Source of the DNA: Prochlorococcus sp. AG-402-P18
GTDB lineage: Bacteria > Cyanobacteriota > Cyanobacteriia > PCC-6307 > Cyanobiaceae
DNA: 64,000 nt
Assembly: GCA_003216275.1 (NCBI GenBank)
Contig: QCJC01000002.1
Span: forward strand, 124,001-188,000
Direction of reading: 5' to 3'
The number at the start of each line of letters is the position of its first letter. The stretch's first letter is position 1. The notes under the pieces are model-generated. The model did not search any database. It had not been told where the DNA came from and saw nothing but the letters and a program-made list of their open reading frames with translations. Shown one piece after another: positions 1 to 7,499 of this stretch. The translations under genes were made by a program, and so were the position numbers.

Positions 1-156
1 TATTAGTTTCTTTTCACAATCAATATCACCTTCAGCACAAACCACCTCGTCTTTGTTGGTAGATGAATTACAGCCCATAGCACTAACAGGCAATGTACCA
101 ATCGTGGAGTAAAGAGTTGCAGATGAAAGAAATAATAACGGAATTAATTTTTTCAT
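1..156 (-). CDS. Small exported protein, 3' part cut by window edge
   Basis: The reading frame is open from an ATG at 156 to the left edge of the window (52 codons seen). The product begins MKKLIPLLFLSS, a lysine pair followed by a hydrophobic run, and has a possible signal-peptidase site after the VSA at residues 24-26. The part after that is short and polar with cysteines at about residues 29, 40 and 47. A small secreted or periplasmic protein, possibly held by disulfides, is inferred. I do not recognise the family. Confidence 0.55.
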   Translation of the reverse strand, partial: MKKLIPLLFLSSATLYSTIGTLPVSAMGCNSSTNKDEVVCAEGDIDCEKKLI

Positions 157-644
157 TGATTTATATCGAATATATACATGATCAGAGAATCAAAAGAGTT
201 TCGTGAGATTCAATCGTTCGGTTAACTATAAACATAAGACAATTGTAGAATTCTTTTACCCATCGATTCCATTTCTTGTATGAAAGCTGTTTCGCATTTT
301 CCAGGATTGGAACTGCAAAACGATTAAATGTATTTGTTTTTTTGTCCTACTCGTGTCTGGATAAGTAAGGACAAGTAAAAATGAATCTGAATAATATTAG
401 TTAAACTTGTTATGACTGACTAGGTTCTGCTGTAGACATTTAAAAATTGAGGCAGAGCTAACTATTAACAGGATCCCAAACATTATTGCGTGATATGGCG
501 TGAACATAGTTGATCTAGTAATTCCTAAATAATAAGAAGCTATGAAAGTAGTGCGTTGTAGTAAAAGTACGACTTTTTATTAGGGGGTTCTACACATCTA
601 GAGAACTTCAAAATGCTCTAAAACATTAAGGTTGAGGGAGATTT
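157..644. other. Intergenic, no supported gene
   Basis: This AT-rich spacer separates the minus-strand exported protein from the first plus-strand small ORF. I see only reading frames of a few codons and no tRNA-like cloverleaf or clear terminator. It should contain promoters for the genes on either side, but I cannot point to a convincing pair of boxes. Confidence 0.4.
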
Positions 645-752
645 ATGAAATTATTTACCCCTTTCAGCATCCCTAAACCAGAGATGACTGAGCTTTGCCG
701 CATACAAAAAGCAGCAAAGAGAAAAGAAAACAATCGTTTTAAATTGCTTTAG
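645..752 (+). CDS. Small basic protein, 35 aa, unknown
   Basis: The ATG at 645 follows a purine-rich GAGGGAG ribosome binding site at a good distance. The 35-residue product (MKLFTPFSIPKPEMTELCRI at the start) has a proline-containing N terminus and a strongly basic C-terminal half (KAAKRKENNRFK). It has no membrane segment. Another small ORF starts 9 bases after its stop, so the two may share a transcript. Tiny ORFs of this sort are common in Prochlorococcus accessory regions. No function can be assigned. Confidence 0.5.
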   Translation: MKLFTPFSIPKPEMTELCRIQKAAKRKENNRFKLL

Positions 753-760
753 CTATCCAC

Positions 761-877
761 ATGAAATCAACTACTTTCTACCTCTCATTTTTTAGTCGTA
801 GACCATTAGAAATGAGTTTGTTTTTTATCTATTGCGGAGCTTTAGCATGCTTCGTTAGCTCAATTGGTCACTACTAA
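761..877 (+). CDS. Small membrane protein, 38 aa, unknown
   Basis: The ORF starts 9 bases after the preceding small gene ends. The N-terminal half is polar with paired arginines; residues 18-36 (MSLFFIYCGALACFVSSIG) would form a single membrane helix with the positive side in the cytoplasm. No strong ribosome binding site is visible, so translation may depend on the upstream ORF. I do not recognise a family. Confidence 0.4.
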   Translation: MKSTTFYLSFFSRRPLEMSLFFIYCGALACFVSSIGHY

Positions 878-911
878 TAAAATCCAATGAACTCTTCTAA
901 TGATTTATTTC

Positions 912-940
912 AAAAGCCATTACTAATGACATTGGCTTTT
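912..940 (+). terminator. Hairpin after the small ORF pair
   Basis: AAAAGCCA at 912-919 and TGGCTTTT at 933-940 are perfect inverted repeats around a 13-base loop and are followed by a T-rich stretch. The position, just downstream of the two small plus-strand ORFs, suits a rho-independent terminator. It would also work, more weakly, in reverse. Confidence 0.5.
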
Positions 941-984
941 GTTGTTTGTACTTTTTTAACTGATTCTTTGGTCGGGAGCTTTGT

Positions 985-1182
985 ATGAAATTACCAACTA
1001 TCAGCTTGAAAAGAACTCTTGAAGTAACAATGAATGATGCTTCAAAAAGACTAATGGAACTTGATGGGCTTGATAAAAAAGCTCTAACAGAAGAGTACAA
1101 AGAATGGATTCAAGCAAGTGAGGGGAGTAAAGACCAGCCACACGTTCTTTATGTCAACCAGATAAATATTGAACAACTGTAG
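985..1182 (+). CDS. Hypothetical protein, 65 aa
   Basis: The ATG at 985 has a GGGAG ribosome binding site about 8 bases upstream. A second in-frame ATG at 1030 would give a 50-residue product starting MNDASKRLMELDGLDKKALT. The predicted protein is soluble, charged and helical, with no membrane segment. It lies 20 bases before the PAP/fibrillin gene on the same strand, so co-transcription is likely. I do not recognise a domain. Confidence 0.5.
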   Translation: MKLPTISLKRTLEVTMNDASKRLMELDGLDKKALTEEYKEWIQASEGSKDQPHVLYVNQINIEQL

Positions 1183-1202
1183 GTTTTAAACAAACAACAA
1201 TC

Positions 1203-1733
1203 ATGAATGCAGTATCTAAATTGATAGAAGTTCTTGAACATACCCCTAAATCAAATCAGATCGTAGAGCTCATAAAACTAGCTGAAAGCGAATCCTCTGT
1301 AGACATAACAAAACAAATTGATCTGCTCACAGGTGTATGGGAACTTAGATGGAGTACTTCTAACTCACCTCTTTTAAATTATTCACCGCTATTAGATAAC
1401 TTACAGATACTTGAGCCAAAGAGAAGTAGAGGACTAAATTTATTAAAACCAAAAGGTTTTGCAGGAAAGCTATTTTCTACTAACATTCTTGCTAGCTTAG
1501 AAATCATTGATCAGAAACGTATAAACGTTAGCTTTAAGAAAGCAGGAATAATAGGTTCAAAGTTACTAGGTAAAAAGATTATTTTCCTATCAGAAATAAA
1601 AAAGACTCAAAAAGGCTGGCTAGATACAACTGTATTATCTCCCGACTTACGTATATGCAAAGGTTACAAGGGTACAACTTTTGCGTTGTTAAAAAGAAAT
1701 GATTTATCACTTACTGAGTTTTTTAATCCTTAG
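1203..1733 (+). CDS. PAP/fibrillin family protein
   Basis: A 176-residue protein of the plastid-lipid-associated protein/fibrillin family. In chloroplasts and cyanobacteria such proteins associate with thylakoids and plastoglobule-like lipid and carry lipophilic compounds; the precise ligand here is unknown. The recognisable signature is LLTGVWELRWSTSNSP at about residues 40-55, the lipocalin-like first strand, followed by a conserved PLLDNLQIL segment and a C-terminal strand with the ending TTFALLKRN. The N-terminal 35 residues form an amphipathic helix. The length is normal for the short cyanobacterial members. It has no signal peptide, so a peripheral membrane location is inferred. Confidence 0.8.
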   Translation: MNAVSKLIEVLEHTPKSNQIVELIKLAESESSVDITKQIDLLTGVWELRWSTSNSPLLNYSPLLDNLQILEPKRSRGLNLLKPKGFAGKLFSTNILASLEIIDQKRINVSFKKAGIIGSKLLGKKIIFLSEIKKTQKGWLDTTVLSPDLRICKGYKGTTFALLKRNDLSLTEFFNP

Positions 1734-1828
1734 CCCTTGTAGTGTTAAGCGTAAAAATTTATCGTACAAGCCTCAAGTCAAAAGGCATGCAGATGCTTTA
1801 GAACATATTAGTCATCATTTATATCATT

Positions 1829-1969
1829 ATGACTTCAATTCCTACTTATGATTTTCCATCATTCTCTCCAATCCTAGTTGTAGGTTTTTTAGGGATCGCT
1901 GTATCTCTTTACACACTTTATACAGTCAACAAAGCTTATTACAACTCACCTTTTCGAGGTGAAGCATGA
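1829..1969 (+). CDS. Small single-TM protein, 46 aa
   Basis: The product has a proline-rich, uncharged N terminus (MTSIPTYDFPSFSPIL), one hydrophobic segment at about residues 15-35 and a short tail ending FRGEA. Its stop codon overlaps the ATG of the next ORF by four bases (ATGA at 1966-1969), an arrangement typical of translational coupling and the best evidence that both ORFs are real. The family is unknown to me. Confidence 0.55.
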   Translation: MTSIPTYDFPSFSPILVVGFLGIAVSLYTLYTVNKAYYNSPFRGEA

Positions 1970-2076
1970 CTTATTTCCATAGAATCACTCTGGAAGAAGT
2001 ATTAGAGGAAGACCTGTTTTTTGATTACAACGAGTATTCAAATCTTCTAGAAGACTCTGATTGGAAACAAGCATAG
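1966..2076 (+). CDS. Small acidic protein, 36 aa
   Basis: The ATG overlaps the stop of the preceding membrane-protein ORF, with AGGTGAA just upstream as ribosome binding site. The product is acidic (MTYFHRITLEEVLEEDLFFD at its start, then DYNEYSNLLEDSDW). A diverged copy lies about 570 bases downstream at 2544-2645, where the ATG has become ATA. Conservation of the protein sequence between the copies (YFHRI-LEEV-EED, YSNLLEDS) shows that this frame has been under selection. Confidence 0.6.
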   Translation: MTYFHRITLEEVLEEDLFFDYNEYSNLLEDSDWKQA

Positions 2077-2300
2077 TCTTCTAAAATAGATTACCAATCT
2101 TTTTGGGAGATCATCTGAATGAGAAGGTCTCAGGATTGTAAGATGTAAATGTATTTTGCTTGTCTAATAGCCTTTACTTATAACGTATATTTTGTTACTT
2201 AAATAATCAATTCCGGTCTTAAATTATCTATAATAAAAGACCCCGTCATGAACTCTGTTTAACTAAAGCGACAAATTTCAAGCTGAATAAAGGCAACAAG

Positions 2301-2405
2301 ATGACTATTACGTTGACATCATCAATATTCGTTCTGTTTGGATTAGGTCAAACACCAATAATTAAGAGTTATCTTGCAAATATTTTTTCATGCTCTGGTT
2401 CATAG
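2301..2405 (+). CDS. Small hydrophobic peptide, 34 aa
   Basis: The frame begins MTITLTSSIFVLFGLGQTP and has a single hydrophobic stretch in its first half. A purine-rich AAAGGCAACAAG precedes the ATG. A good intrinsic terminator begins 37 bases after the stop, so this looks like a short complete transcription unit. No family recognised. Confidence 0.45.
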   Translation: MTITLTSSIFVLFGLGQTPIIKSYLANIFSCSGS

Positions 2406-2441
2406 TGAAAAACTAAAAATGCAAATTTGCGAGAAGTCCTT

Positions 2442-2464
2442 AGGGGCATCAAGCCCCTTTTCTT
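2442..2464 (+). terminator. Intrinsic terminator
   Basis: AGGGGC at 2442-2447 pairs with GCCCCT at 2453-2458 across a five-base loop and is followed by TTTCTT. It sits directly after the 34-residue ORF. A GC-rich stem of this kind stands out in such AT-rich DNA. Confidence 0.7.
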
Positions 2465-2543
2465 ATTCCTAAAGAAACTAAAAATCGATCACTCACACTT
2501 CTATTTAAATTACTCGATTATTTATGTAAGGTGAAAGACAACC

Positions 2544-2645
2544 ATATTATATTTCCATCGAATCTCTTTGGAAGAAGTCTTCGAAGAGGATATTTTCTTG
2601 GATTATCATGAGTATTCAAATCTTCTAGAAGACTCTGAGTGGTAA
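2544..2645 (+). pseudogene. Decayed copy of the 36-aa acidic ORF
   Basis: Translation of this frame gives YFHRISLEEVFEED, then LDYHEYSNLLEDSEW, clearly a paralogue of the ORF at 1966-2076. The codon matching the initiator ATG is ATA here, and an in-frame TGA lies four codons further upstream, so no ordinary start is available. The AGGTGAA ribosome-binding segment is also kept in both copies. Most substitutions between the two are conservative, so loss of the start seems recent. Initiation at ATA cannot be fully ruled out. Confidence 0.6.
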
Positions 2646-2714
2646 AAGTAACTTAAATTCTTAAAAAACCTGTCAAAAAATTTTCAATGCCTTGAAAAAC
2701 TTCTTAATAGATTT

Positions 2715-2800
2715 CACTTCTCGTTCTTCAAGTATTGAATAAGAGTTTTTAATTCTTTAATTCGTAGTTCAGCAGCTTTAATTCTTTCTTGTGTTGTCAT
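2715..2800 (-). pseudogene. Frameshifted small coiled-coil ORF (tentative)
   Basis: From an ATG at 2800, preceded by a GGGGTAAG ribosome binding site, the frame reads MTTQERIKAAELRIKN and stops. Adding one base near codon 14 would extend it in the other frame as ELKTLIQYLKNEK up to the TGA at 2715-2717. The two halves together would make a regular amphipathic helix of about 28 residues, so I read this as a small gene broken by a single-base deletion. A sequencing error would look the same. Confidence 0.35.
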
Positions 2801-2803
2801 TTC

Positions 2804-2917
2804 TTACCCCTGCATCATGTAAAGAAGAAACCCTGTAATTATGGCTAGCTTTCCAACAACAAAAAGAGGAATATACTTTTTAACTTTTGATTCATTAAAT
2901 TTTTCTTGATAATGCAG
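2804..2917 (-). CDS. Small membrane protein, non-ATG start or frameshifted start
   Basis: The frame encodes HYQEKFNESKVKKYIPLFVV and continues GKLAIITGFLLYMMQG: a charged N terminus then one membrane helix. In this frame a TGA immediately precedes a CTG at 2917, which is the only near-cognate start. An ATG exists eight bases upstream in a different frame, which suggests that a one-base deletion has separated the start from the body. The stop overlaps the ribosome binding site of the next small ORF, consistent with a minus-strand operon of tiny genes. Confidence 0.4.
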   Translation of the reverse strand: MHYQEKFNESKVKKYIPLFVVGKLAIITGFLLYMMQG

Positions 2918-2923
2918 TCATAA

Positions 2924-3034
2924 TTATGCAAGTACTGAAGAACCAATTTCGAAAGCCCCAGCCAATAAAAGGATTGCTGGCAGATTAAAAAGAAGCAACA
3001 GCTTTGTAGCAGTAATTTTAGTTATTGCGTGCAT
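2924..3034 (-). CDS. Small hydrophobic protein, 36 aa
   Basis: An ATG at 3034 opens a 36-codon frame. The N terminus is basic and the rest is strongly hydrophobic (KLLLLFNLPAILLLAGAFEI), ending SSVLA. It would be a single-span membrane peptide. It stops a few bases before the next minus-strand small ORF, so these tiny genes probably form one transcript. No family recognised. Confidence 0.45.
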   Translation of the reverse strand: MHAITKITATKLLLLFNLPAILLLAGAFEIGSSVLA

Positions 3035-3294
3035 AGCTAATCGTTTTCTAGTTACTTATGTAAGGATGTAGTGAATATAGAAGTTAGTTCTTTTTTCTCA
3101 TAGGTCGGTCGAAGTAGTGCTAACCAGTTCGGGTTATTTTTACCTATTAGTTTAATTATAAGTTAGTCAGAAAAATACTTGGGTTATACAAATCTCGTAA
3201 GGGGCTTTTGCTAAATATCCTGAGCTCTTTAATCAATGATTAAACTCGCAGATTTTTTTCAAGACGATGAACTATTACTTTTGACCTTTCCAAA

Positions 3295-3465
3295 CTAAGA
3301 AGAAGGATAAAGTTTTGAGACTCTCCTAGCTTGTCTTGCAAGTTCTCTTCGTTTGAATTTTTGATTTGTCATTTTGGTAAATACAAAGCCTGGAAAGATC
3401 CATATTGATGCAATCAGGAAAGTCATCAAGACTTGATTATGAAAGATATTTTCAAATAAATTCAT
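3295..3465 (-). CDS. Small membrane protein, 56 aa
   Basis: The ORF starts at an ATG at 3465. The N-terminal part contains a membrane helix of about residues 11-30 (FHNQVLMTFLIASIWIFPGF) and the C-terminal part is strongly basic (NQKFKRRELARQARRVSKL). The layout suggests a membrane-anchored peptide with a positively charged cytoplasmic tail. It looks intact, unlike several of its neighbours. The function is unknown. Confidence 0.6.
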   Translation of the reverse strand: MNLFENIFHNQVLMTFLIASIWIFPGFVFTKMTNQKFKRRELARQARRVSKLYPSS

Positions 3466-3666
3466 CACGAATTAATTAAGCTTTTAGTTTTTGTTTAATG
3501 TTCGCTCCCAAATAAGATAATCGTGATAATGGGTTTGTACGGATAGCCAATCAGACTGATTTCGTGTGTATTGTGCGATGTGTGGAATAAATAGTCAAAC
3601 TTAATTCCAACTTAATTTTCTTTATAATTAATTGCTACAGCTAAAACCTTGTATTACTCAAGACAG

Positions 3667-3680
3667 GTATGAGCCTTTAC
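3667..3680 (+). promoter_or_regulatory. Possible NtcA box
   Basis: GTA-N8-TAC (GTATGAGCCTTTAC) matches the canonical binding palindrome of NtcA, the nitrogen-control CRP-family regulator of cyanobacteria, about 97 bases before the first PLP-enzyme gene. At the standard spacing the -10 region reads TAATTA, only a near match to TAN3T. Six fixed bases are expected by chance several times in a window this size, so this is only suggestive. Confidence 0.3.
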
Positions 3681-3741
3681 ATTGCTTATTTCTCATTAAA
3701 TTTAATTATTGAGCACCATTTTTTTAGGGGCTTTTTCATAT

Positions 3742-3762
3742 TTTTCTATAGCCTATAGAAAA
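3742..3762. promoter_or_regulatory. Perfect 10-bp inverted repeat before the Cys/Met operon
   Basis: TTTTCTATAG at 3742-3751, a single C, then CTATAGAAAA at 3753-3762 form a flawless 21-base palindrome ending 14 bases before the start codon at 3777. The shape fits an operator for a dimeric regulator, placed where binding would block transcription. As RNA it could make a weak AU-rich hairpin with a one-base loop, which is sterically poor, so a DNA site is the better reading. Confidence 0.4.
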
Positions 3763-3776
3763 TTAATTCAATAAAT

Positions 3777-4946
3777 ATGGGATCAGTAAACAGAGCGCAG
3801 CTGTTCACCACAGGAGTAAACACAAGAGTTATTCATCACAAAGAAAATTTTTCTGAAGAAACAGGCTCAATTATGCCTCCCATCTTCCCAACCTCAACTT
3901 TTGTTCATGGCAATGATGGTGGCTTTGACTACACGCGTTCAGGGAATCCAAATTTCCGAATTCTTGAATCCGTTTTATCTGATCTGGAAGAATGCCAATT
4001 TGCAAGTGTATTTAGTTCTGGAGTCGCCGCGATTACTGCAATAGTATCCTCTCTTAAGGCTGGCGATTTAATCCTTTGTGAGGAGAACCTGTATGGGTGT
4101 ACGGTGAGATTATTTGAGCAAGTTTTTAAAAGTTTTGGATTAGAAACTCTATGGATAGATTTTACAAAGTCTAATTTTCAAGAAGTTATTTCAAATCACA
4201 AACCTGCAATGATTTGGATAGAAAGTCCAACCAACCCACTACTTAAAATTATTGATATTGAAGAAATTTGTGATTTCTCAAATAAAATGCAAATTCCTGT
4301 TGTTGTAGACAATACTTTTGCAACGCCTCTATTACAAAAGCCTCTTAAACTTGGAGCGACCTTATCTCTAACTAGCACTACCAAATATATTAATGGCCAC
4401 TCAGATGCTCTTGGAGGTGCTGTTTGCACTGAGAGTAGTGTATGGAGAGATAAGCTGAATTTTGCCCAAAAAGCTCTTGGACTAAATCCTTCTCCTTTTG
4501 ATTGCTGGCTTATTACACGAGGTATCAAAACTCTTCCTCTTCGCTTAGAAAGACAAATCAATAATGCATTTAAAATAGCTAATCAACTGGTTGACAATCC
4601 AGTAATAAAATCCGTTCGATATCCATTCAGGCCTGATCACCCACAATATAAATTAGCAAAAAGGCAAATGATGTCGGGAGGAGCAATAGTTACTGCAACA
4701 GTTAACGCGAGTCAATCCCAAACTTATTCATTTTGTAAAAGTCTACGTTTCTTCAAAATGGCAGAAAGTTTAGGAGGAATTGAAAGTCTTGTTTGCCACC
4801 CATCAACAATGACACATGCCTCTGTATCCAAGGAAACAAAATTAAAGATTGGTATTACTGATTCACTTATTAGATTTTCCGTCGGATGTGAAAATATCGA
4901 AGACTTAAGTGCTGATCTAAATCAAGCCTTGGGAATTATCTCTTGA
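3777..4946 (+). CDS. Cys/Met metabolism PLP enzyme (cystathionine gamma-synthase / beta-lyase type)
   Basis: A 389-residue fold-type I PLP enzyme of transsulfuration, the family that makes or cleaves cystathionine on the path to methionine. Landmarks: YTRSGNPN at 52-59 (substrate and PLP phosphate contact), VVDNTF around D178, and the PLP lysine K203 in SLTSTTKYINGHSD. The length is normal for the family. The next gene, a longer relative, starts at a TTG overlapping this stop codon, so the two are translationally coupled and may supply successive or paired activities. Sequence alone does not decide between gamma-synthase, beta-lyase and O-acetylhomoserine sulfhydrylase. The ATG at 3777 gives the usual N terminus. 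Confidence 0.85.
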   Translation: MGSVNRAQLFTTGVNTRVIHHKENFSEETGSIMPPIFPTSTFVHGNDGGFDYTRSGNPNFRILESVLSDLEECQFASVFSSGVAAITAIVSSLKAGDLILCEENLYGCTVRLFEQVFKSFGLETLWIDFTKSNFQEVISNHKPAMIWIESPTNPLLKIIDIEEICDFSNKMQIPVVVDNTFATPLLQKPLKLGATLSLTSTTKYINGHSDALGGAVCTESSVWRDKLNFAQKALGLNPSPFDCWLITRGIKTLPLRLERQINNAFKIANQLVDNPVIKSVRYPFRPDHPQYKLAKRQMMSGGAIVTATVNASQSQTYSFCKSLRFFKMAESLGGIESLVCHPSTMTHASVSKETKLKIGITDSLIRFSVGCENIEDLSADLNQALGIIS

Positions 4947-6418
4947 CTGAACGAAATTTACTAACTGATCCTTGCTGGAGAGCTAAAGATCTAGGCGAAC
5001 CTCTCCCAAGTCGACCACATGCCGTATCTGTTGCCTTACCTAGATGGAGAGATGTAATCGCATACGAAGAAAAAGTACCATCCTGCATAAAGTCGCTAAA
5101 ATCAATTTATCCTAGATTTGGATTTAATCCTTTTGTCGCTGAGCTAGCTCGCAAATCTCTAGCATGTAACGAAGCCTCACATGAAAGTAGTTGGCCATAT
5201 CCCAATATCGCCTCTGCCGTAAGTGCACAAAAATATTGTCATCAAAATAATTCTGAGTGTTCGTCAAAAATACAAGATTTTCTTGGCATTTCCTGTCTAA
5301 TCGTTGATCAGAAAAGCACGTCTGCGGCAAAAGCTTTCTGGCAACACACTGGCCTGGGATTATCATCACGTGAAGCAGCAATAGCCCTTGGTAGAGAGAA
5401 CAAACCATCCACCGCAGATGGGCATTGCGCCCGAAATGAACTTCTTAATCGCCTAGCAAATATATACCATTGTGATACTAGCTTGATTCAACTACATCGT
5501 TCAGGTATGGCGGCCTTAACGACTACCCTTTCAGCGATCAAATGTATCAAAGGAAATAATTCAATACTTCAAATAGGTTTCCCATATGTTGATGTACTGA
5601 AACTTCCTCAAACTATTTTCCAAGGAAGCGAACTCATTATTACAACTAAGTTAAATCATATAAAAGAAGAGCTAGATAAAAAAAAGCCAGCTGCTTTAAT
5701 CATCGAAATACCCAGCAACCCATTATTGCAATGTGTAGACCTCATCTCCATTTCAAAATTAGCTAAAGCTAAAAATATTCCTATTATTGTTGACGATACC
5801 ATCGGTTCATCTATAAATGTTCATTTAACCCCTTACGCAGATGTAGTTTTTAGTTCACTTACAAAAAGTTTTGCTGGGAGAGGAGATATTCTTGCTGGTA
5901 GTACTGTCATAAGCCCTTATTCCAAGTGGAAAAATGAATTAACTGAGATAATTCCTCAAGTTGCATTATCGACTCTATCCTGTTCTGATACTATTGAATT
6001 GGAGATAGCTAGTCGAGATGTCAAAAATCGCTTATTAAGATTAAATACATCTTGCTTAAAGTTGAAAGAAAAATTAGAAACAAAAAAAGAAATTTCGAAG
6101 GTTTTACATCCTCAAAACTGTAAGAATTTCAATTCACTATTAAAGAAAGGAGGCGGTTATGGATGTTTATTATCTTTTGAACTTAGAGGAGGGATTGAGG
6201 AAGCAAAGAGAGTTTATGATTCTTTAAGAGTAAGCAAAGGACCCAGTTTAGGTACAAATTTTACATTAGTTTGTCCATATGTTCAGTTGGCACACTATAA
6301 AGAATTGAAATGGGCTGCAAGTTGCGGAGTCTCGGAACATTTATTAAGAGTTTCTGTTGGGCTAGAAAATGAAGATGAATTATGGTCAAGATTCAATTCT
6401 GTAATAGAAAAAAAATAA
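4943..6418 (+). CDS. Long cystathionine gamma-synthase-like PLP enzyme
   Basis: A 491-residue transsulfuration-type PLP enzyme with about 110 extra N-terminal residues compared with its upstream neighbour. The catalytic half retains the family pattern: IPSNPLL around 257, VDDTIGS near 284 and the PLP lysine K308 in SSLTKSFAGRGD. The N-terminal segment (SVALPRWRDVIAYEEKVPS, then YPRFGFNPF) recalls the extension of fungal-type cystathionine gamma-synthases. It begins with TTG overlapping the TGA of the preceding gene. Methionine biosynthesis is the likely pathway; cysK follows 87 bases later, placing sulfur assimilation genes together. The exact reaction is unproven. Confidence 0.8.
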   Translation: MTERNLLTDPCWRAKDLGEPLPSRPHAVSVALPRWRDVIAYEEKVPSCIKSLKSIYPRFGFNPFVAELARKSLACNEASHESSWPYPNIASAVSAQKYCHQNNSECSSKIQDFLGISCLIVDQKSTSAAKAFWQHTGLGLSSREAAIALGRENKPSTADGHCARNELLNRLANIYHCDTSLIQLHRSGMAALTTTLSAIKCIKGNNSILQIGFPYVDVLKLPQTIFQGSELIITTKLNHIKEELDKKKPAALIIEIPSNPLLQCVDLISISKLAKAKNIPIIVDDTIGSSINVHLTPYADVVFSSLTKSFAGRGDILAGSTVISPYSKWKNELTEIIPQVALSTLSCSDTIELEIASRDVKNRLLRLNTSCLKLKEKLETKKEISKVLHPQNCKNFNSLLKKGGGYGCLLSFELRGGIEEAKRVYDSLRVSKGPSLGTNFTLVCPYVQLAHYKELKWAASCGVSEHLLRVSVGLENEDELWSRFNSVIEKK

Positions 6419-6505
6419 AAAACCACTAATAAAGATTATCTAAAAAACCAATTACCAAATTCTTATATAGATTTAGAATATTAATTAGTCAAAGTCATTA
6501 CAAAA

Positions 6506-7492
6506 ATGTCCAGAATCTACGAAGACAATAGTTTTGCTATTGGTCATACACCATTGGTCAAGCTAAATTCAATCACTAAAAATGCCAAAGCAACAGTTCT
6601 TGCAAAAATAGAAGGCCGCAACCCCGCCTACAGCGTTAAATGCCGAATTGGTGCAAATATGATCTGGGATGCAGAAAAGAAAGGTTTACTTAACAAAGAT
6701 AAAATCATTATTGAACCAACATCTGGCAATACGGGAATAGCCCTTGCCTATACAGCTGCAGCTCGAGGTTATAAATTAATACTCACCATGCCTGAGTCCA
6801 TGTCAATTGAACGTCGAAGGATGATGGCTGTCCTTGGTGCTGAATTAATACTTACTGAAGCAGCAAAAGGCATGCCTGGTGCAATTGCGAAAGCGAAAGA
6901 GATTGCAGATAGTGATCCTCAGAAATACTTTATGCCAGGACAATTTGATAATCCAGCTAATCCAGAAATACATTTCAAAACGACAGGTCCTGAGATTTGG
7001 GATGATACCGATGGGCAAATTGATGTTTTAGTCTCTGGAGTCGGAACAGGTGGCACCATAACAGGTGTTTCTCGCTACATCAAGCAAGAAAAAAATCATT
7101 CGTTATTATCTGTTGCTGTAGAGCCCACTCATAGCCCAGTGATAACCCAAACTCTAAATGGAGAAGAAGTAAAACCTGGTCCTCACAAAATACAAGGTAT
7201 TGGGGCTGGATTTATTCCAAAGAATCTTGACTTATCGGTAGTCGATCAAGTGGAACAAGTCTCTAATGATGAGTCTATTGCAATGGCATTGAAATTAGCT
7301 CAAGAAGAGGGTCTACTAGTTGGTATCTCATGTGGTGCAGCTGCAGCTGTTGCTGTAAGACTAGCCGAAAAAGAGGAATTCTCAGGAAAGACAATTGTTG
7401 TAATTCTACCTGACCTTGCTGAAAGATATATATCATCAATAATGTTTGAGAATGTTCCTTCTGGTGTCATTAAAGAACCATCATTAGCCTGA
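6506..7492 (+). CDS. cysK: Cysteine synthase (O-acetylserine sulfhydrylase)
   Basis: A 328-residue fold-type II PLP enzyme that replaces the acetate of O-acetylserine with sulfide to make cysteine in the cytoplasm. The PLP lysine is K45 in NPAYSVKCR, the substrate loop TSGNTG is at 72-77, and the phosphate-binding GTGGT loop at about 180-184. The length matches CysK. The family usually has a serine in the PSxSVKxR motif; here it is PAYSVKCR, a mild variant. It follows the two transsulfuration enzymes on the same strand, forming a sulfur amino acid cluster, and converges with queA, whose stop lies 8 bases beyond. Confidence 0.93.
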   Translation: MSRIYEDNSFAIGHTPLVKLNSITKNAKATVLAKIEGRNPAYSVKCRIGANMIWDAEKKGLLNKDKIIIEPTSGNTGIALAYTAAARGYKLILTMPESMSIERRRMMAVLGAELILTEAAKGMPGAIAKAKEIADSDPQKYFMPGQFDNPANPEIHFKTTGPEIWDDTDGQIDVLVSGVGTGGTITGVSRYIKQEKNHSLLSVAVEPTHSPVITQTLNGEEVKPGPHKIQGIGAGFIPKNLDLSVVDQVEQVSNDESIAMALKLAQEEGLLVGISCGAAAAVAVRLAEKEEFSGKTIVVILPDLAERYISSIMFENVPSGVIKEPSLA

Positions 7493-7499
7493 TTTCGTT

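Larger units (their letters stand above)
3466..3776. other. Spacer upstream of the Cys/Met genes
   Basis: No gene is seen here. The spacer separates the minus-strand membrane peptide from the plus-strand PLP-enzyme operon, so it must carry two divergent promoters. It contains a match to the NtcA consensus at 3667-3680 and a perfect 21-base palindrome at 3742-3762, both listed separately. Confidence 0.5.

Noticed and set aside
897-1100. 67-codon minus-strand frame overlapping the first hairpin and the 65-aa ORF
   Set aside because: It runs through a terminator-like repeat and opposite a better supported plus-strand ORF.
3237-3299. 20-codon frame MIKLADFFQDDELLLLTFPN
   Set aside because: Very short, no ribosome binding site and overlaps the end of the minus-strand membrane ORF.
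3577-3594. MCGINS reading recalling the MCGI start of Ntn amidotransferases
   Set aside because: Only six codons; no further similarity in any frame.
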